Assembly (NCBI GenBank): GCA_007693965.1
Contig: RECQ01000053.1
Coordinates: 62,001-126,000, forward strand
Direction: 5' to 3'
Source: Phycisphaeraceae bacterium
Lineage (GTDB): Bacteria > Planctomycetota > Phycisphaerae > Phycisphaerales > UBA1924
Length of the DNA stretch: 64,000 nt
Of the stretch, positions 41,994 through 49,279 are shown in pieces. Every line of letters starts with the position of its first letter. The first letter of the stretch is position 1. The position numbers and the translations under genes were made by a program. The notes under the pieces are model-generated. The model worked only from the letters and a program-made list of their open reading frames with translations, did not search any database and was not told the origin of the DNA.

Positions 41994-44183
41994 ATGGCCA
42001 CAAAGTACCTTGACAAGCCGGCGCCGCTCTGGGCGAAGCTGATCGCGAAGCATCGCGGTCTGCTCGTTCCCATCGCCTTCATCAGCCTTCTGGCGGTCAT
42101 TCTTGTGCCGCTGCCGCCGATCATGCTGGATGCGCTGATCGCGATCAACATCAGCATCGCGGTCATCATGCTTCTCACCACCGTCTACATGGATGATGCG
42201 CTCGAGTTCAGCGTCTTCCCCTCACTTCTGCTCGCCACCACGCTGATGCGGCTGGTGATCAACATCGCCTCCACCCGCCTCATTCTCACCGCAGACGCTG
42301 CTTCGCCCGAGGAGGCGGTCGGCGTGGCCGGCGAGGTCATCAGCGCCTTCGGCAGCTTTGTCGCCGGCGATTCACTGGTCGTCGGTCTCATCATCTTTCT
42401 GATCCTGGTGATTGTGCAGTTCGTGGTCATCACCAAGGGCGCCACCCGAATCAGCGAGGTCGCGGCCCGCTTCACCCTCGACGCCATGCCCGGCAAGCAG
42501 ATGGCCATCGACGCCGATCTCAACGCCGGCCTCATCAACGAGCAGGACGCCAAGGAGCGCCGCGAACGCATCAGCGATGAGGCCGACTTCTTCGGCGCCA
42601 TGGACGGCGCCAGCAAGTTCGTCCGAGGCGACGCCGTCGCCGGCATCATTATCACCGTCGTCAACATCGTCGGCGGCTTCGCCGTCGGCGCCCTCGAAAA
42701 AGGCTGGGGCATGGCCGAGTCCGCCTCCGTCTTCACCCGCCTCACCATCGGCGACGGTCTGGTCTCTCAGGTGCCCGCCTTCGTCATCTCCATCTCCGCA
42801 GGCCTCATCGTCACCCGCGCCGGCGCCAAGCAGTCGCTGGGCGACGAGGTCACCAGCCAGCTCTCCAGCAAGCCGGTGGCGCTCATCATCGCCTCGATCT
42901 TCATGGGCATCCTCGCCTTCACGCCGCTGCCGGCGCTGCCGCTGCTCAGCGCATCGATCGCGATGGGCGTCATCGCCCTCTACATGATCAAGCAGACCCG
43001 GTCCGACAAGGCAGGCGCCCAGCAGACCGAGCGCGAGCAGGCAACCGGCGCCAAGCCCGAGCCGCCCGCCGTCGAGACACTCCTCAAGGTCGACACCATG
43101 GAGCTCGAAGTCGGCTACGGCCTCGTCAGCCTCGTCGACGCCAACCAGGGCGGCGACCTGCTCGACCGCATCTCCGCCATCCGGCGCCAGACCGCCGTCG
43201 AGATCGGCATGGTCATGCCGCCGTGCCGCATCCGCGACAACATGACGCTCGAGCCCACCGTCTACCGCATCAAGATCCGCGGCGCCGGCGTCGCCGAAGG
43301 TGTGATCCACCCCGACAGGCTTCTCGCCATGGACTCCGGCATCGCCACCGGTCGCATCGAGGGCCTGCCCACCCGCGAGCCCGCCTTCGGTCTCGACGCA
43401 TGGTGGATCGAGCCGGCCCTGAAGCCGCGGGCCGAGGCGATGAATTACACCGTCGTCGACGCCTCCAGCGTGCTCGCGACCCATCTGACCGAGGTGGTGA
43501 AGCGACACGCCGCCGAACTGCTCACCCGCGATGAAGTGAACAACCTCGTCGAGCAGCTCAAGCAGAAGTCGCCCAAGCTGGTCGAGGAGGCGATCCCGGG
43601 GATCATCAAGGTCGGCGAGCTGCAAAAGGTGCTGCAGAACCTGCTCCGCGAGCGCGTCTCCATCCGCGACATGGAGACGATCGTCGAGACGCTGGCCGAC
43701 TGGGCCCCCAAGACCAAGGACATGGACGTGCTCACCGAGTATGTCCGCAACGCCCTGCGCCGATCCATCTGCCAGCAGCACGCCGTGCCCGTAGACACAG
43801 CGTCCGGCGGCTCCGTCGAGAACGATTCAAGATCCGGCGCCGGCCAGCGCATCATCTGTGTCACCCTCGACCCCGCCTTCGAGGACATGATCAACGGCTA
43901 CATTGATCGATCCGGGGCGGGAACGACGCTCACCATGCCGGCCCGCGTCGCCAACGCCACCGCCAGGCGCATCATCGAGGCGCTGCAGCCTGCGATCTCG
44001 GCGGGACACCAGCCCGTCGTGCTCGCCTCGCCGCAGGTCCGGGGCGTTGTGCGTCAGATTCTTGAAGCGCACTTGCCGAACACGGCGGTGCTCGGGTACA
44101 ACGAGATCGTGCCGGAGGTCGAAGTCGAGTCGGTCGGGCTCGTGACGACACCGGAGGAAGCCGCGGCGGTCAGCGCCGCGTGA
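41994..44183 (+). CDS. flhA: flagellar export gate protein FlhA
   Basis: Largest export-gate protein, 729 aa. The membrane half (1 to ~330) has eight predicted helices, with the family signature in TRISEVAARFTLDAMPGKQM and AIDADLNAGLINEQDAKERR. The cytoplasmic half (~345-729) carries the docking platform for late substrates and chaperones (MELEVGYGLVSLVDANQGGD, ARDs ending in TPEEAAAVSAA). It overlaps no neighbour; 17 nt separate it from flhB. A weak ribosome site precedes the ATG. Confidence 0.96.
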   Translation: MATKYLDKPAPLWAKLIAKHRGLLVPIAFISLLAVILVPLPPIMLDALIAINISIAVIMLLTTVYMDDALEFSVFPSLLLATTLMRLVINIASTRLILTADAASPEEAVGVAGEVISAFGSFVAGDSLVVGLIIFLILVIVQFVVITKGATRISEVAARFTLDAMPGKQMAIDADLNAGLINEQDAKERRERISDEADFFGAMDGASKFVRGDAVAGIIITVVNIVGGFAVGALEKGWGMAESASVFTRLTIGDGLVSQVPAFVISISAGLIVTRAGAKQSLGDEVTSQLSSKPVALIIASIFMGILAFTPLPALPLLSASIAMGVIALYMIKQTRSDKAGAQQTEREQATGAKPEPPAVETLLKVDTMELEVGYGLVSLVDANQGGDLLDRISAIRRQTAVEIGMVMPPCRIRDNMTLEPTVYRIKIRGAGVAEGVIHPDRLLAMDSGIATGRIEGLPTREPAFGLDAWWIEPALKPRAEAMNYTVVDASSVLATHLTEVVKRHAAELLTRDEVNNLVEQLKQKSPKLVEEAIPGIIKVGELQKVLQNLLRERVSIRDMETIVETLADWAPKTKDMDVLTEYVRNALRRSICQQHAVPVDTASGGSVENDSRSGAGQRIICVTLDPAFEDMINGYIDRSGAGTTLTMPARVANATARRIIEALQPAISAGHQPVVLASPQVRGVVRQILEAHLPNTAVLGYNEIVPEVEVESVGLVTTPEEAAAVSAA

Positions 44184-44256
44184 GACATCGAGGCAGTACA
44201 CGCCGCGAAATAGGCCGCAGGATGCGGCCCGGATGCGGAAAGCCAGGAGGGCTCGC

Positions 44257-45675
44257 GTGAACCTCAAAACCTATCGGGCGCCATCCATTTCCGACGCGCT
44301 GGGCCAGATCAAGAAAGATCTCGGCACGGACGCTGTCATCCTGCACACGCGCTCCTACAAGCAGGGTGGATGGCTCGGCATCGGCGGCAGGCGCATGGTT
44401 GAGATCACCGCCTCCAGCGGCGTGAACGTACACCACCCCCTCGCTCGCAAGGGGAAGGCGCCCGCTCCTGCGAACCCGACATCGAGCCAGTCGCGCGCTG
44501 CGCTGCTGAAGAAGGCGTACGCCGCCGGCGCAGTCCGCGCCGAACCGGCTCCGGCTCCGACCCGCGAACCGGTCCATGCCGGCGCGAATGATGCTCAGAA
44601 TCGCGGCGTCGATTCGGACGCCCGCGCCGATCGCAGAGCCACAGAGCCGCGCGAGGGGCAACGCCCCCGCATCGTCATCCCTGGTCCGCCCCGCATCCAG
44701 ACGCCCGACGCCCCGAAGAGCGTGGCCATGCCGACCAGCGCCGGGGTCGGAGGCGCTGCGCTCGCCCATCCCGGGGGCGGCGCCCTCTGGGATGAGATAT
44801 CGAGCATCAAACGACTGGTCGGGCAGGTGCTCCAATCCTCCAAGGGCAACATGGCGCAGCCCGCCATGCCCGAGGCGCTCTTCGAGCGCTATCTCAAGCT
44901 CATCGAATCCGAAGTCGCCTCCGAGATCGCCGACGAGATCGTGGGCGCCGTCCGCGATGAGCTGAATGCGGATGAGCTCGCCGAAGAAGAGATCGTGCAT
45001 CAGGCGGTGCTGCGCCGGCTCGCCGCCTTCATCCCCGTGACGGGAGAGGCGCCCGGCGTCGGCCGGGCCCCGGACGGGCGTCCGCGCACCATCGCCTTCG
45101 TCGGCCCCACCGGCGTGGGCAAGACGACGACCATCGCCAAGCTCGCCGCGATCTACAAGCTGCGTCACGGGCGCAAGGTGGGTCTGGTCACCTGCGACAC
45201 ATACCGCATCGCCGCCGTCGAGCAGCTTCGAACCTACGCCAACATTATCTCGCTGCCCCTCAAGGTCGCCCTGACGCCTTCCGAGGTCGCCAGCTCCTGC
45301 GAGTCGCTTTCCGACTGCGATGTCATACTCGTCGACACCGCCGGCCGCTCGCAGCACGACGCCGGGCGACTGGGCGAGCTGTCGAGCTTTCTTGAAGCCG
45401 CACGCCCGCACGAGACGCACCTGGTCCTCTCCGGCGCCGCCAACCAGGCGGTCATCATGCGGGCGGCGGAGCGATTCGCCGTGGCCAAGCCCAACCGCGT
45501 CATCTTCACCAAGTTGGATGAGGTGGTGAACTTCGGCGTGGTTCTGAACGCGGCCAAGTCGATCGGTGTGCGCCTCAGCTTCGTCACCACCGGTCAGGAA
45601 GTCCCCGACCACATCGAGCCTGGGCGCGCCGACCGCATCGCCCGGCTGGTGCTGGAAGGGGGGCGTCCGTCATGA
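44257..45675 (+). CDS. flhF: flagellar biosynthesis GTPase FlhF
   Basis: SRP-type GTPase that places the flagellum at the cell pole in other bacteria; 472 aa. The N-terminal 40 residues are the FlhF start (MNLKTYRAPSISDALGQIKK). The middle ~45-170 is an Ala/Pro-rich linker. The N and G domains run from ~190 to 470, with G1 GPTGVGKTT at 283-291 and DTYRIAAVEQLRTYA and DTAGRSQHD further on. The GTG at 44257 is preferred over the ATG at 44233, because AGGAGG lies six nt upstream of it. It overlaps flhG (ATGA). Confidence 0.93.
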   Translation: MNLKTYRAPSISDALGQIKKDLGTDAVILHTRSYKQGGWLGIGGRRMVEITASSGVNVHHPLARKGKAPAPANPTSSQSRAALLKKAYAAGAVRAEPAPAPTREPVHAGANDAQNRGVDSDARADRRATEPREGQRPRIVIPGPPRIQTPDAPKSVAMPTSAGVGGAALAHPGGGALWDEISSIKRLVGQVLQSSKGNMAQPAMPEALFERYLKLIESEVASEIADEIVGAVRDELNADELAEEEIVHQAVLRRLAAFIPVTGEAPGVGRAPDGRPRTIAFVGPTGVGKTTTIAKLAAIYKLRHGRKVGLVTCDTYRIAAVEQLRTYANIISLPLKVALTPSEVASSCESLSDCDVILVDTAGRSQHDAGRLGELSSFLEAARPHETHLVLSGAANQAVIMRAAERFAVAKPNRVIFTKLDEVVNFGVVLNAAKSIGVRLSFVTTGQEVPDHIEPGRADRIARLVLEGGRPS

Positions 45676-46766
45676 CCCCGCCGCAGGCGCCGACCGCGCC
45701 GCACAAGCCAGAGGATGACCAGGCCACGCAGCTTCGCGCCATGGTCGCCGAGATGGAGAGCCGGGCCCGCGGGCTCGAACGTGTGCCGGCGCGCGAGAGC
45801 GCACCCCGCCCGGAGCGTCCGGCGCCATTGCGCCCTGCGCCCCGCAGCGGCGCCACGCGCACCGAGACGCCCGGCGCCCGCGCCGATGCGGTGCGGCGCC
45901 ACAGCGCCCCCCACGGCGCGGCGAGGCCGCGGGCGCGCATCATCGCCGTCGCCTCCGGAAAGGGGGGGGTCGGCAAGACCAACATGTGCGTGAACATCTG
46001 CGTCGCGATGGCCATGCGCGGACGCCGGGCGATCCTGCTCGACGGCGATCTCGGCCTGGCCAACGCGGATGTGCTCTGCGGCGTGACGGCTGGCGCCAAC
46101 CTCGGCCACGTGTTGGAGGGGACACGCTCGCTTGATGAGATCATCATCGAGGCGCCGGGAGGCTTCGGCCTCATACCCGGCGCCGCCGGAATGGCCCACC
46201 TGGCGCATTCCGGCCGCGAACGCCGCCAGTCGCTCCTGAAGCGCCTCGGGGCGATGGAGCGGGCGGCGGATGTAATCGTCATCGACTGCGGCGCCGGGAT
46301 CGGTGGAAGCGTGATGAGCTTCGTGCAGGCGGCGGATCTCGCGATGATCGTCGCCACCCCCGAGCCCACCAGCATCGCCGACGCCTACGCGCTCATCAAG
46401 TGCACACACAGCCTGAAGGTGCGAACCGGCTCCACGACCCCAGGATGTGGTGTTCTCATCAACCAGGCGGTTGATGAGGACGAGGCGAAGCGCGCCTATG
46501 CGCGCATGGCCGGCGTCTGCGAACGGTTCCTGCGTATGCGCCCCGAGCTCATCGGCTGGACGCCTTCAGACCCGCGCGTGCCCGAGGCGGTTCGGGCTCG
46601 CGTGCCCGTGCTGGTGCGCTCGCCCAGGGCCCGCGTTTCCCAGGCGGTTCGGGTTGTGGCAGGATCTCTGAGCGACCGGTTGGAGCTGGACCGCTGCGCA
46701 AGTGATGCGCGTTCGGGCCTGCTGGCGCGGCTGTTCGGACTGCGCGGGCGCAATCGGCGTTCATGA
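45672..46766 (+). CDS. flhG: flagellar number regulator FlhG (ParA/MinD-like ATPase)
   Basis: A 364-aa MinD-family ATPase. The N-terminal ~85 residues are polar, with basic patches and a possible FlhF-activating segment at the start. The deviant Walker A SGKGGVGKT is at 95-103, followed by ILLDGDLGLANADVLCG, and VIVIDCGAGIGGSVMSFVQA is the switch II region. FlhG limits the number of flagella and stimulates FlhF GTPase activity. It overlaps flhF by ATGA. The next gene is a small membrane protein 90 nt away. Confidence 0.92.
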   Translation: MTPPQAPTAPHKPEDDQATQLRAMVAEMESRARGLERVPARESAPRPERPAPLRPAPRSGATRTETPGARADAVRRHSAPHGAARPRARIIAVASGKGGVGKTNMCVNICVAMAMRGRRAILLDGDLGLANADVLCGVTAGANLGHVLEGTRSLDEIIIEAPGGFGLIPGAAGMAHLAHSGRERRQSLLKRLGAMERAADVIVIDCGAGIGGSVMSFVQAADLAMIVATPEPTSIADAYALIKCTHSLKVRTGSTTPGCGVLINQAVDEDEAKRAYARMAGVCERFLRMRPELIGWTPSDPRVPEAVRARVPVLVRSPRARVSQAVRVVAGSLSDRLELDRCASDARSGLLARLFGLRGRNRRS

Positions 46767-46856
46767 AATTTTCTGTGTGCGGGCGCTGAATTCTCAATGC
46801 GGTCCGGCCGATGATCCGACTTGCGTCCGGATGAAGCGTCCGGAAACCACTGGAGA

Positions 46857-47150
46857 ATGAGGGAGTTTGGAAGATTGACGACGGGAACTCCCAGCCGACT
46901 GATCGCCGGGTGCTGCGGCATGGCAGCCTTCGCCGTGGCGATTGTTGTTGGATTGTCTGTGGATAACCCCGCGGACACAATTTTGGCGCGCGCCATGGCG
47001 AGTATGTTTGTTTGCTATCTGGTCGGCATGGGAGTCGGACTCCTGGCGGAGCGCGCCGTTGAGGAATCGCTTGCAGAGAAGGACGGAACGGACGTCGGCG
47101 CCGAGGCGGCGTCTGCGCACCCATCCGGCGACACGGAGGTCGTCGTGTGA
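46857..47150 (+). CDS. small membrane protein between flhG and fliA
   Basis: A 97-aa protein with two predicted helices: about 14-33 (LIAGCCGMAAFAVAIVVG) and about 42-63 (MASMFVCYLVGMGVGLLAE), then a polar tail. No known domain. It has an ATG preceded by GGAG and fits the local codon use, but is short. Its place between flhG and fliA suggests a flagellar or signalling role, not shown by the sequence. Confidence 0.5.
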   Translation: MREFGRLTTGTPSRLIAGCCGMAAFAVAIVVGLSVDNPADTILARAMASMFVCYLVGMGVGLLAERAVEESLAEKDGTDVGAEAASAHPSGDTEVVV

Positions 47151-47170
47151 TTTTTTTCGGACGAAAGGCG

Positions 47171-47199
47171 TTGCATCGCCGTCGCGGAGTTTTTACACT
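47171..47199 (+). promoter_or_regulatory. sigma-70-type promoter for fliA
   Basis: TTGCAT (47171-47176), 17 nt, TACACT (47194-47199), ahead of fliA (ATG 47311). The leader would be ~105 nt and contains the AAGGAG Shine-Dalgarno. It would let the flagellar sigma factor be made from its own housekeeping promoter. Confidence 0.5.
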
Positions 47200-47310
47200 T
47201 CGCCAGCATGACGAACGCCCATGGACGGGCGCTCAGTCTGACAAGGGTTCCCGCTGAGCCAAGAAGCGCTCCGCTGGGACAGGTTCGACGAGTCGGTCAA
47301 GGAGCGGCCA

Positions 47311-48192
47311 ATGCCTACTGCCAATGCGCAGAGCGCGAAGTCGACGTCCCGGAAGAACAATCGATCCACCAGCAAGTCGCGCGGCGCGATCGATGTCTCC
47401 TCGATGTCCAAACAGGAACTCGATCAGGTTGATGTTCTCAAACTCTGGAAGGAGTACGAGCAGAATCCGAGCAAACCGCTTCGGAATTACTTCATGGAGA
47501 AGTATCTTCCGCTCGTCCGCTACAACGCCGAGCGCATCTACGCTCGCCTTCCCGATGAAGTCGACATCGAAGACCTCATGTCCGCCGGCCTCTTCGGCCT
47601 GATGGATGCGATCGACGCCTTCGATCTCGAACGTCAGGTCAAGTTCGAAACCTATTGCGCGCCGCGCATCCGAGGCGCCATCCTCGACGAGCTTCGCTCG
47701 ATGGACTGGGTCCCCCGACTCGTTCGCCACCGCAGCGCCAAAGTCGACGCCGCCCGCAACCGTCTTTCCATGAAGCTCGGTCGCCAGCCCACCCAGGACG
47801 AGGTCGCCAAGCAGCTCGGCGTCGACGATGAGGAGTACAAGAAGCTCCACCGCGACAGCTCGGCCGTGGGCGTCATCAGCCTCTCCCGCAACTGGCGCCA
47901 GTCCGACGGCGGCCGCGAGGTCCGCGAGATTGATGTCATCCGCGATGACACCCAGACAAACCCCCTCGCCGAGACCCAGCGCAAGGACCTCAAGGACCTC
48001 ATCACCAAGGGCCTGAGCCGCGCCGAGCGCCTCATCGTCATCCTCTACTACTACGAGGAGATGACGATGAAGGAGATCGGCGCCACGCTGGACCTCTCCG
48101 AATCGCGCGTCAGCCAGATGCACAGCTCCATCCTCGCCCGCCTCAAGGCGCAGATGCAGCACCGCAGCCGGGAGTTCGAGCCCTCTTCGTGA
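47311..48192 (+). CDS. fliA: RNA polymerase sigma factor for flagellar operons (FliA/sigma-28)
   Basis: A 293-aa sigma factor of the FliA/WhiG class. The Ser/Thr/Lys-rich N-terminal ~28 residues are extra. Region 2 (about 68-140) carries NYFMEKYLPLVRYNAERIYA and the promoter-melting part VKFETYCAPRIRGAILDELR. The following segment has MDWVPRLVRHRSAKVD, typical of sigma-28 proteins. Region 4 (about 245-280) has the helix-turn-helix EIGATLDLSESRVSQMHSSI. It should transcribe late flagellar genes, none of which is in this window. AAGGAG is six nt before the ATG. A heptamer repeat array follows its stop. Confidence 0.95.
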   Translation: MPTANAQSAKSTSRKNNRSTSKSRGAIDVSSMSKQELDQVDVLKLWKEYEQNPSKPLRNYFMEKYLPLVRYNAERIYARLPDEVDIEDLMSAGLFGLMDAIDAFDLERQVKFETYCAPRIRGAILDELRSMDWVPRLVRHRSAKVDAARNRLSMKLGRQPTQDEVAKQLGVDDEEYKKLHRDSSAVGVISLSRNWRQSDGGREVREIDVIRDDTQTNPLAETQRKDLKDLITKGLSRAERLIVILYYYEEMTMKEIGATLDLSESRVSQMHSSILARLKAQMQHRSREFEPSS

Positions 48193-48195
48193 GGG

Positions 48196-48251
48196 AGTTC
48201 CGAGTGCTGAGTGCTGAGTGCTGAGTTCTGAGTACCGAGTTCTGAGTGCTG
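48196..48251 (+). repeat. tandem AGTGCTG-type heptamers after fliA
   Basis: Eight consecutive 7-nt units of the form AGTNCYG (AGTTCCG, AGTGCTG x3, AGTTCTG, AGTACCG, AGTTCTG, AGTGCTG), starting 4 nt after the fliA stop. The same unit forms the arrays around 60410-60669. No reverse-oriented array follows here. Confidence 0.85.
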
Positions 48252-48298
48252 AAACGGGTCTCATGTGGTTCTGAGACACAGGCGACCGCGTATACAAC

Positions 48299-48343
48299 GC
48301 CCCAGCGGGGCGCAGGAATGTTGCCACGGGCGCCAGCCCGTGG
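48299..48343 (+). repeat. two GC hairpins between fliA and folK
   Basis: The first is GCCCC-AGC-GGGGC (48299-48311). The second is CCACGGGC-GCCA-GCCCGTGG (48324-48343), a perfect 8-bp stem. They may be remains of a repeat family. No T-run follows, so a terminator role is uncertain. The rest of the 253-bp gap holds nothing recognised except the folK -10-like site. Confidence 0.6.
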
Positions 48344-48430
48344 TTGAAGCGCCGATACCAATCCTACCCCGGCAGGTGTGGAGGGGGCGCAGCGGCGTTC
48401 GTCGGATGAACCGCCGGTCGCCGGACGGGA

Positions 48431-48436
48431 TACACT
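48431..48436 (+). promoter_or_regulatory. -10-like TACACT ahead of folK
   Basis: TACACT ends 9 nt before the folK ATG with no Shine-Dalgarno between. Consistent with a leaderless or near-leaderless transcript. Confidence 0.35.
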
Positions 48437-48445
48437 CCTGCCCTG

Positions 48446-48985
48446 ATGGATGAAGAGCCGCAACGCCTCCCTGTCCGCGCCTTCATCGGCCTCGGATCGA
48501 ACATCGGCGATCGGTGCGCCACCCTCCGCAGCGCCCGCGCTGCGCTGGATGAACTGCCGGGAACAACCACCATCGCCTTCTCGCCCATGATCGAGACCGA
48601 AGCCGTCGTCCGTCCCGGCGCCCCGCCCCAGGCGCCCTACCTCAACGCGGCGGCCCAACTTGAGACCTCGCTCGGTCCCCGCGCACTCCTCGACGCCCTC
48701 CTCGACATCGAGCGCGACCGCGGCCGCGACCGCGCCGACGCCGAACGCTGGACACCCCGCACGCTCGATCTCGACCTGCTGCTGTACGGCGAACAGATCA
48801 TCAACGAGCCCGGCCTCACCGTCCCCCACCCGCACATGCACGAGCGGGAATTCGTTCTCGCGCCGCTCGCGTCGATCGCGCCGGATGCGCTGCATCCCGT
48901 GCTGAAACGGACGGTCGGTGAGATGCTGGAGTCGGTCCGATCTCGCAGCGGCGCATCAATGCCGGAGTCAGGCTCGCCGGGCTGA
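48446..48985 (+). CDS. folK: 2-amino-4-hydroxy-6-hydroxymethyldihydropteridine diphosphokinase
   Basis: Folate biosynthesis enzyme that transfers pyrophosphate from ATP to 6-hydroxymethyl-dihydropterin; 179 aa. The family motif GLGSNIGDR lies at ~14-22. The middle holds PYLNAAAQLETSL (substrate-binding asparagine), followed by DIERDRGR, RWTPRTLDLDLLLYG with the catalytic Asp pair, and PHPHMHEREFVLAPL. All expected segments are present. It stands alone, convergent with the DUF4139 gene; the 294-bp gap between them holds inverted repeats. Confidence 0.93.
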   Translation: MDEEPQRLPVRAFIGLGSNIGDRCATLRSARAALDELPGTTTIAFSPMIETEAVVRPGAPPQAPYLNAAAQLETSLGPRALLDALLDIERDRGRDRADAERWTPRTLDLDLLLYGEQIINEPGLTVPHPHMHEREFVLAPLASIAPDALHPVLKRTVGEMLESVRSRSGASMPESGSPG

Positions 48986-48997
48986 ACCGGCGCTGTT

Positions 48998-49035
48998 CCC
49001 GAGGCTTCGTCGAAGACTCCTCAGCCTCGGCGTCT
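48998..49035 (-). repeat. 38-bp element, copy 1
   Basis: Exact reverse complement of the copy at 49157-49194 and identical to 60519-60556. Each copy holds 8-nt arms CCGAGGCT and AGCCTCGG around a 16-nt centre with a small GTC-TTC-GAC hairpin. It lies 12 bp after the folK stop. Possible REP-like element or remains of a mobile element. Confidence 0.85.
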
Positions 49036-49156
49036 GTCGGCACGGACTGGTGGCGATTGACATCCGCGCTGCGCATGAATCGGAAAGTGCAATGACACTC
49101 AGGAGTGGGAGGCGCTCTGAACTTGCGCAGGAAACATCTCGAAGTGACGCCCGAAT

Positions 49157-49194
49157 AGACGCCGAGGCTGAGGAGTCTTCGACGAAGCCTCGGG
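49157..49194 (+). repeat. 38-bp element, copy 2
   Basis: Inverted with respect to 48998-49035, the two separated by 121 bp without a recognisable gene. Together they could form a stem of 38 bp. Placed between convergent genes, where a two-way transcription stop would be useful. Confidence 0.85.
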
Positions 49195-49279
49195 TTGGGC
49201 GCCCGATTTTCTGAACGCTGCGAAATCTACTCAAGACACAATCTCCAGAAAGAACCACTCAAGAAACCACAAACCTCCC

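Noticed and set aside
39040-42003. 987-codon open frame on the minus strand opposite fliP to flhB
   Set aside because: Same reason: a composition shadow of four clear genes, with no start-site signal or domain.
47151-47157. T-run after the small membrane protein as an intrinsic terminator
   Set aside because: No GC-rich stem directly precedes it.
48196-48251. Heptamer array considered as a CRISPR
   Set aside because: Units are directly adjacent 7-mers with no spacers, and there are no cas genes in the window.
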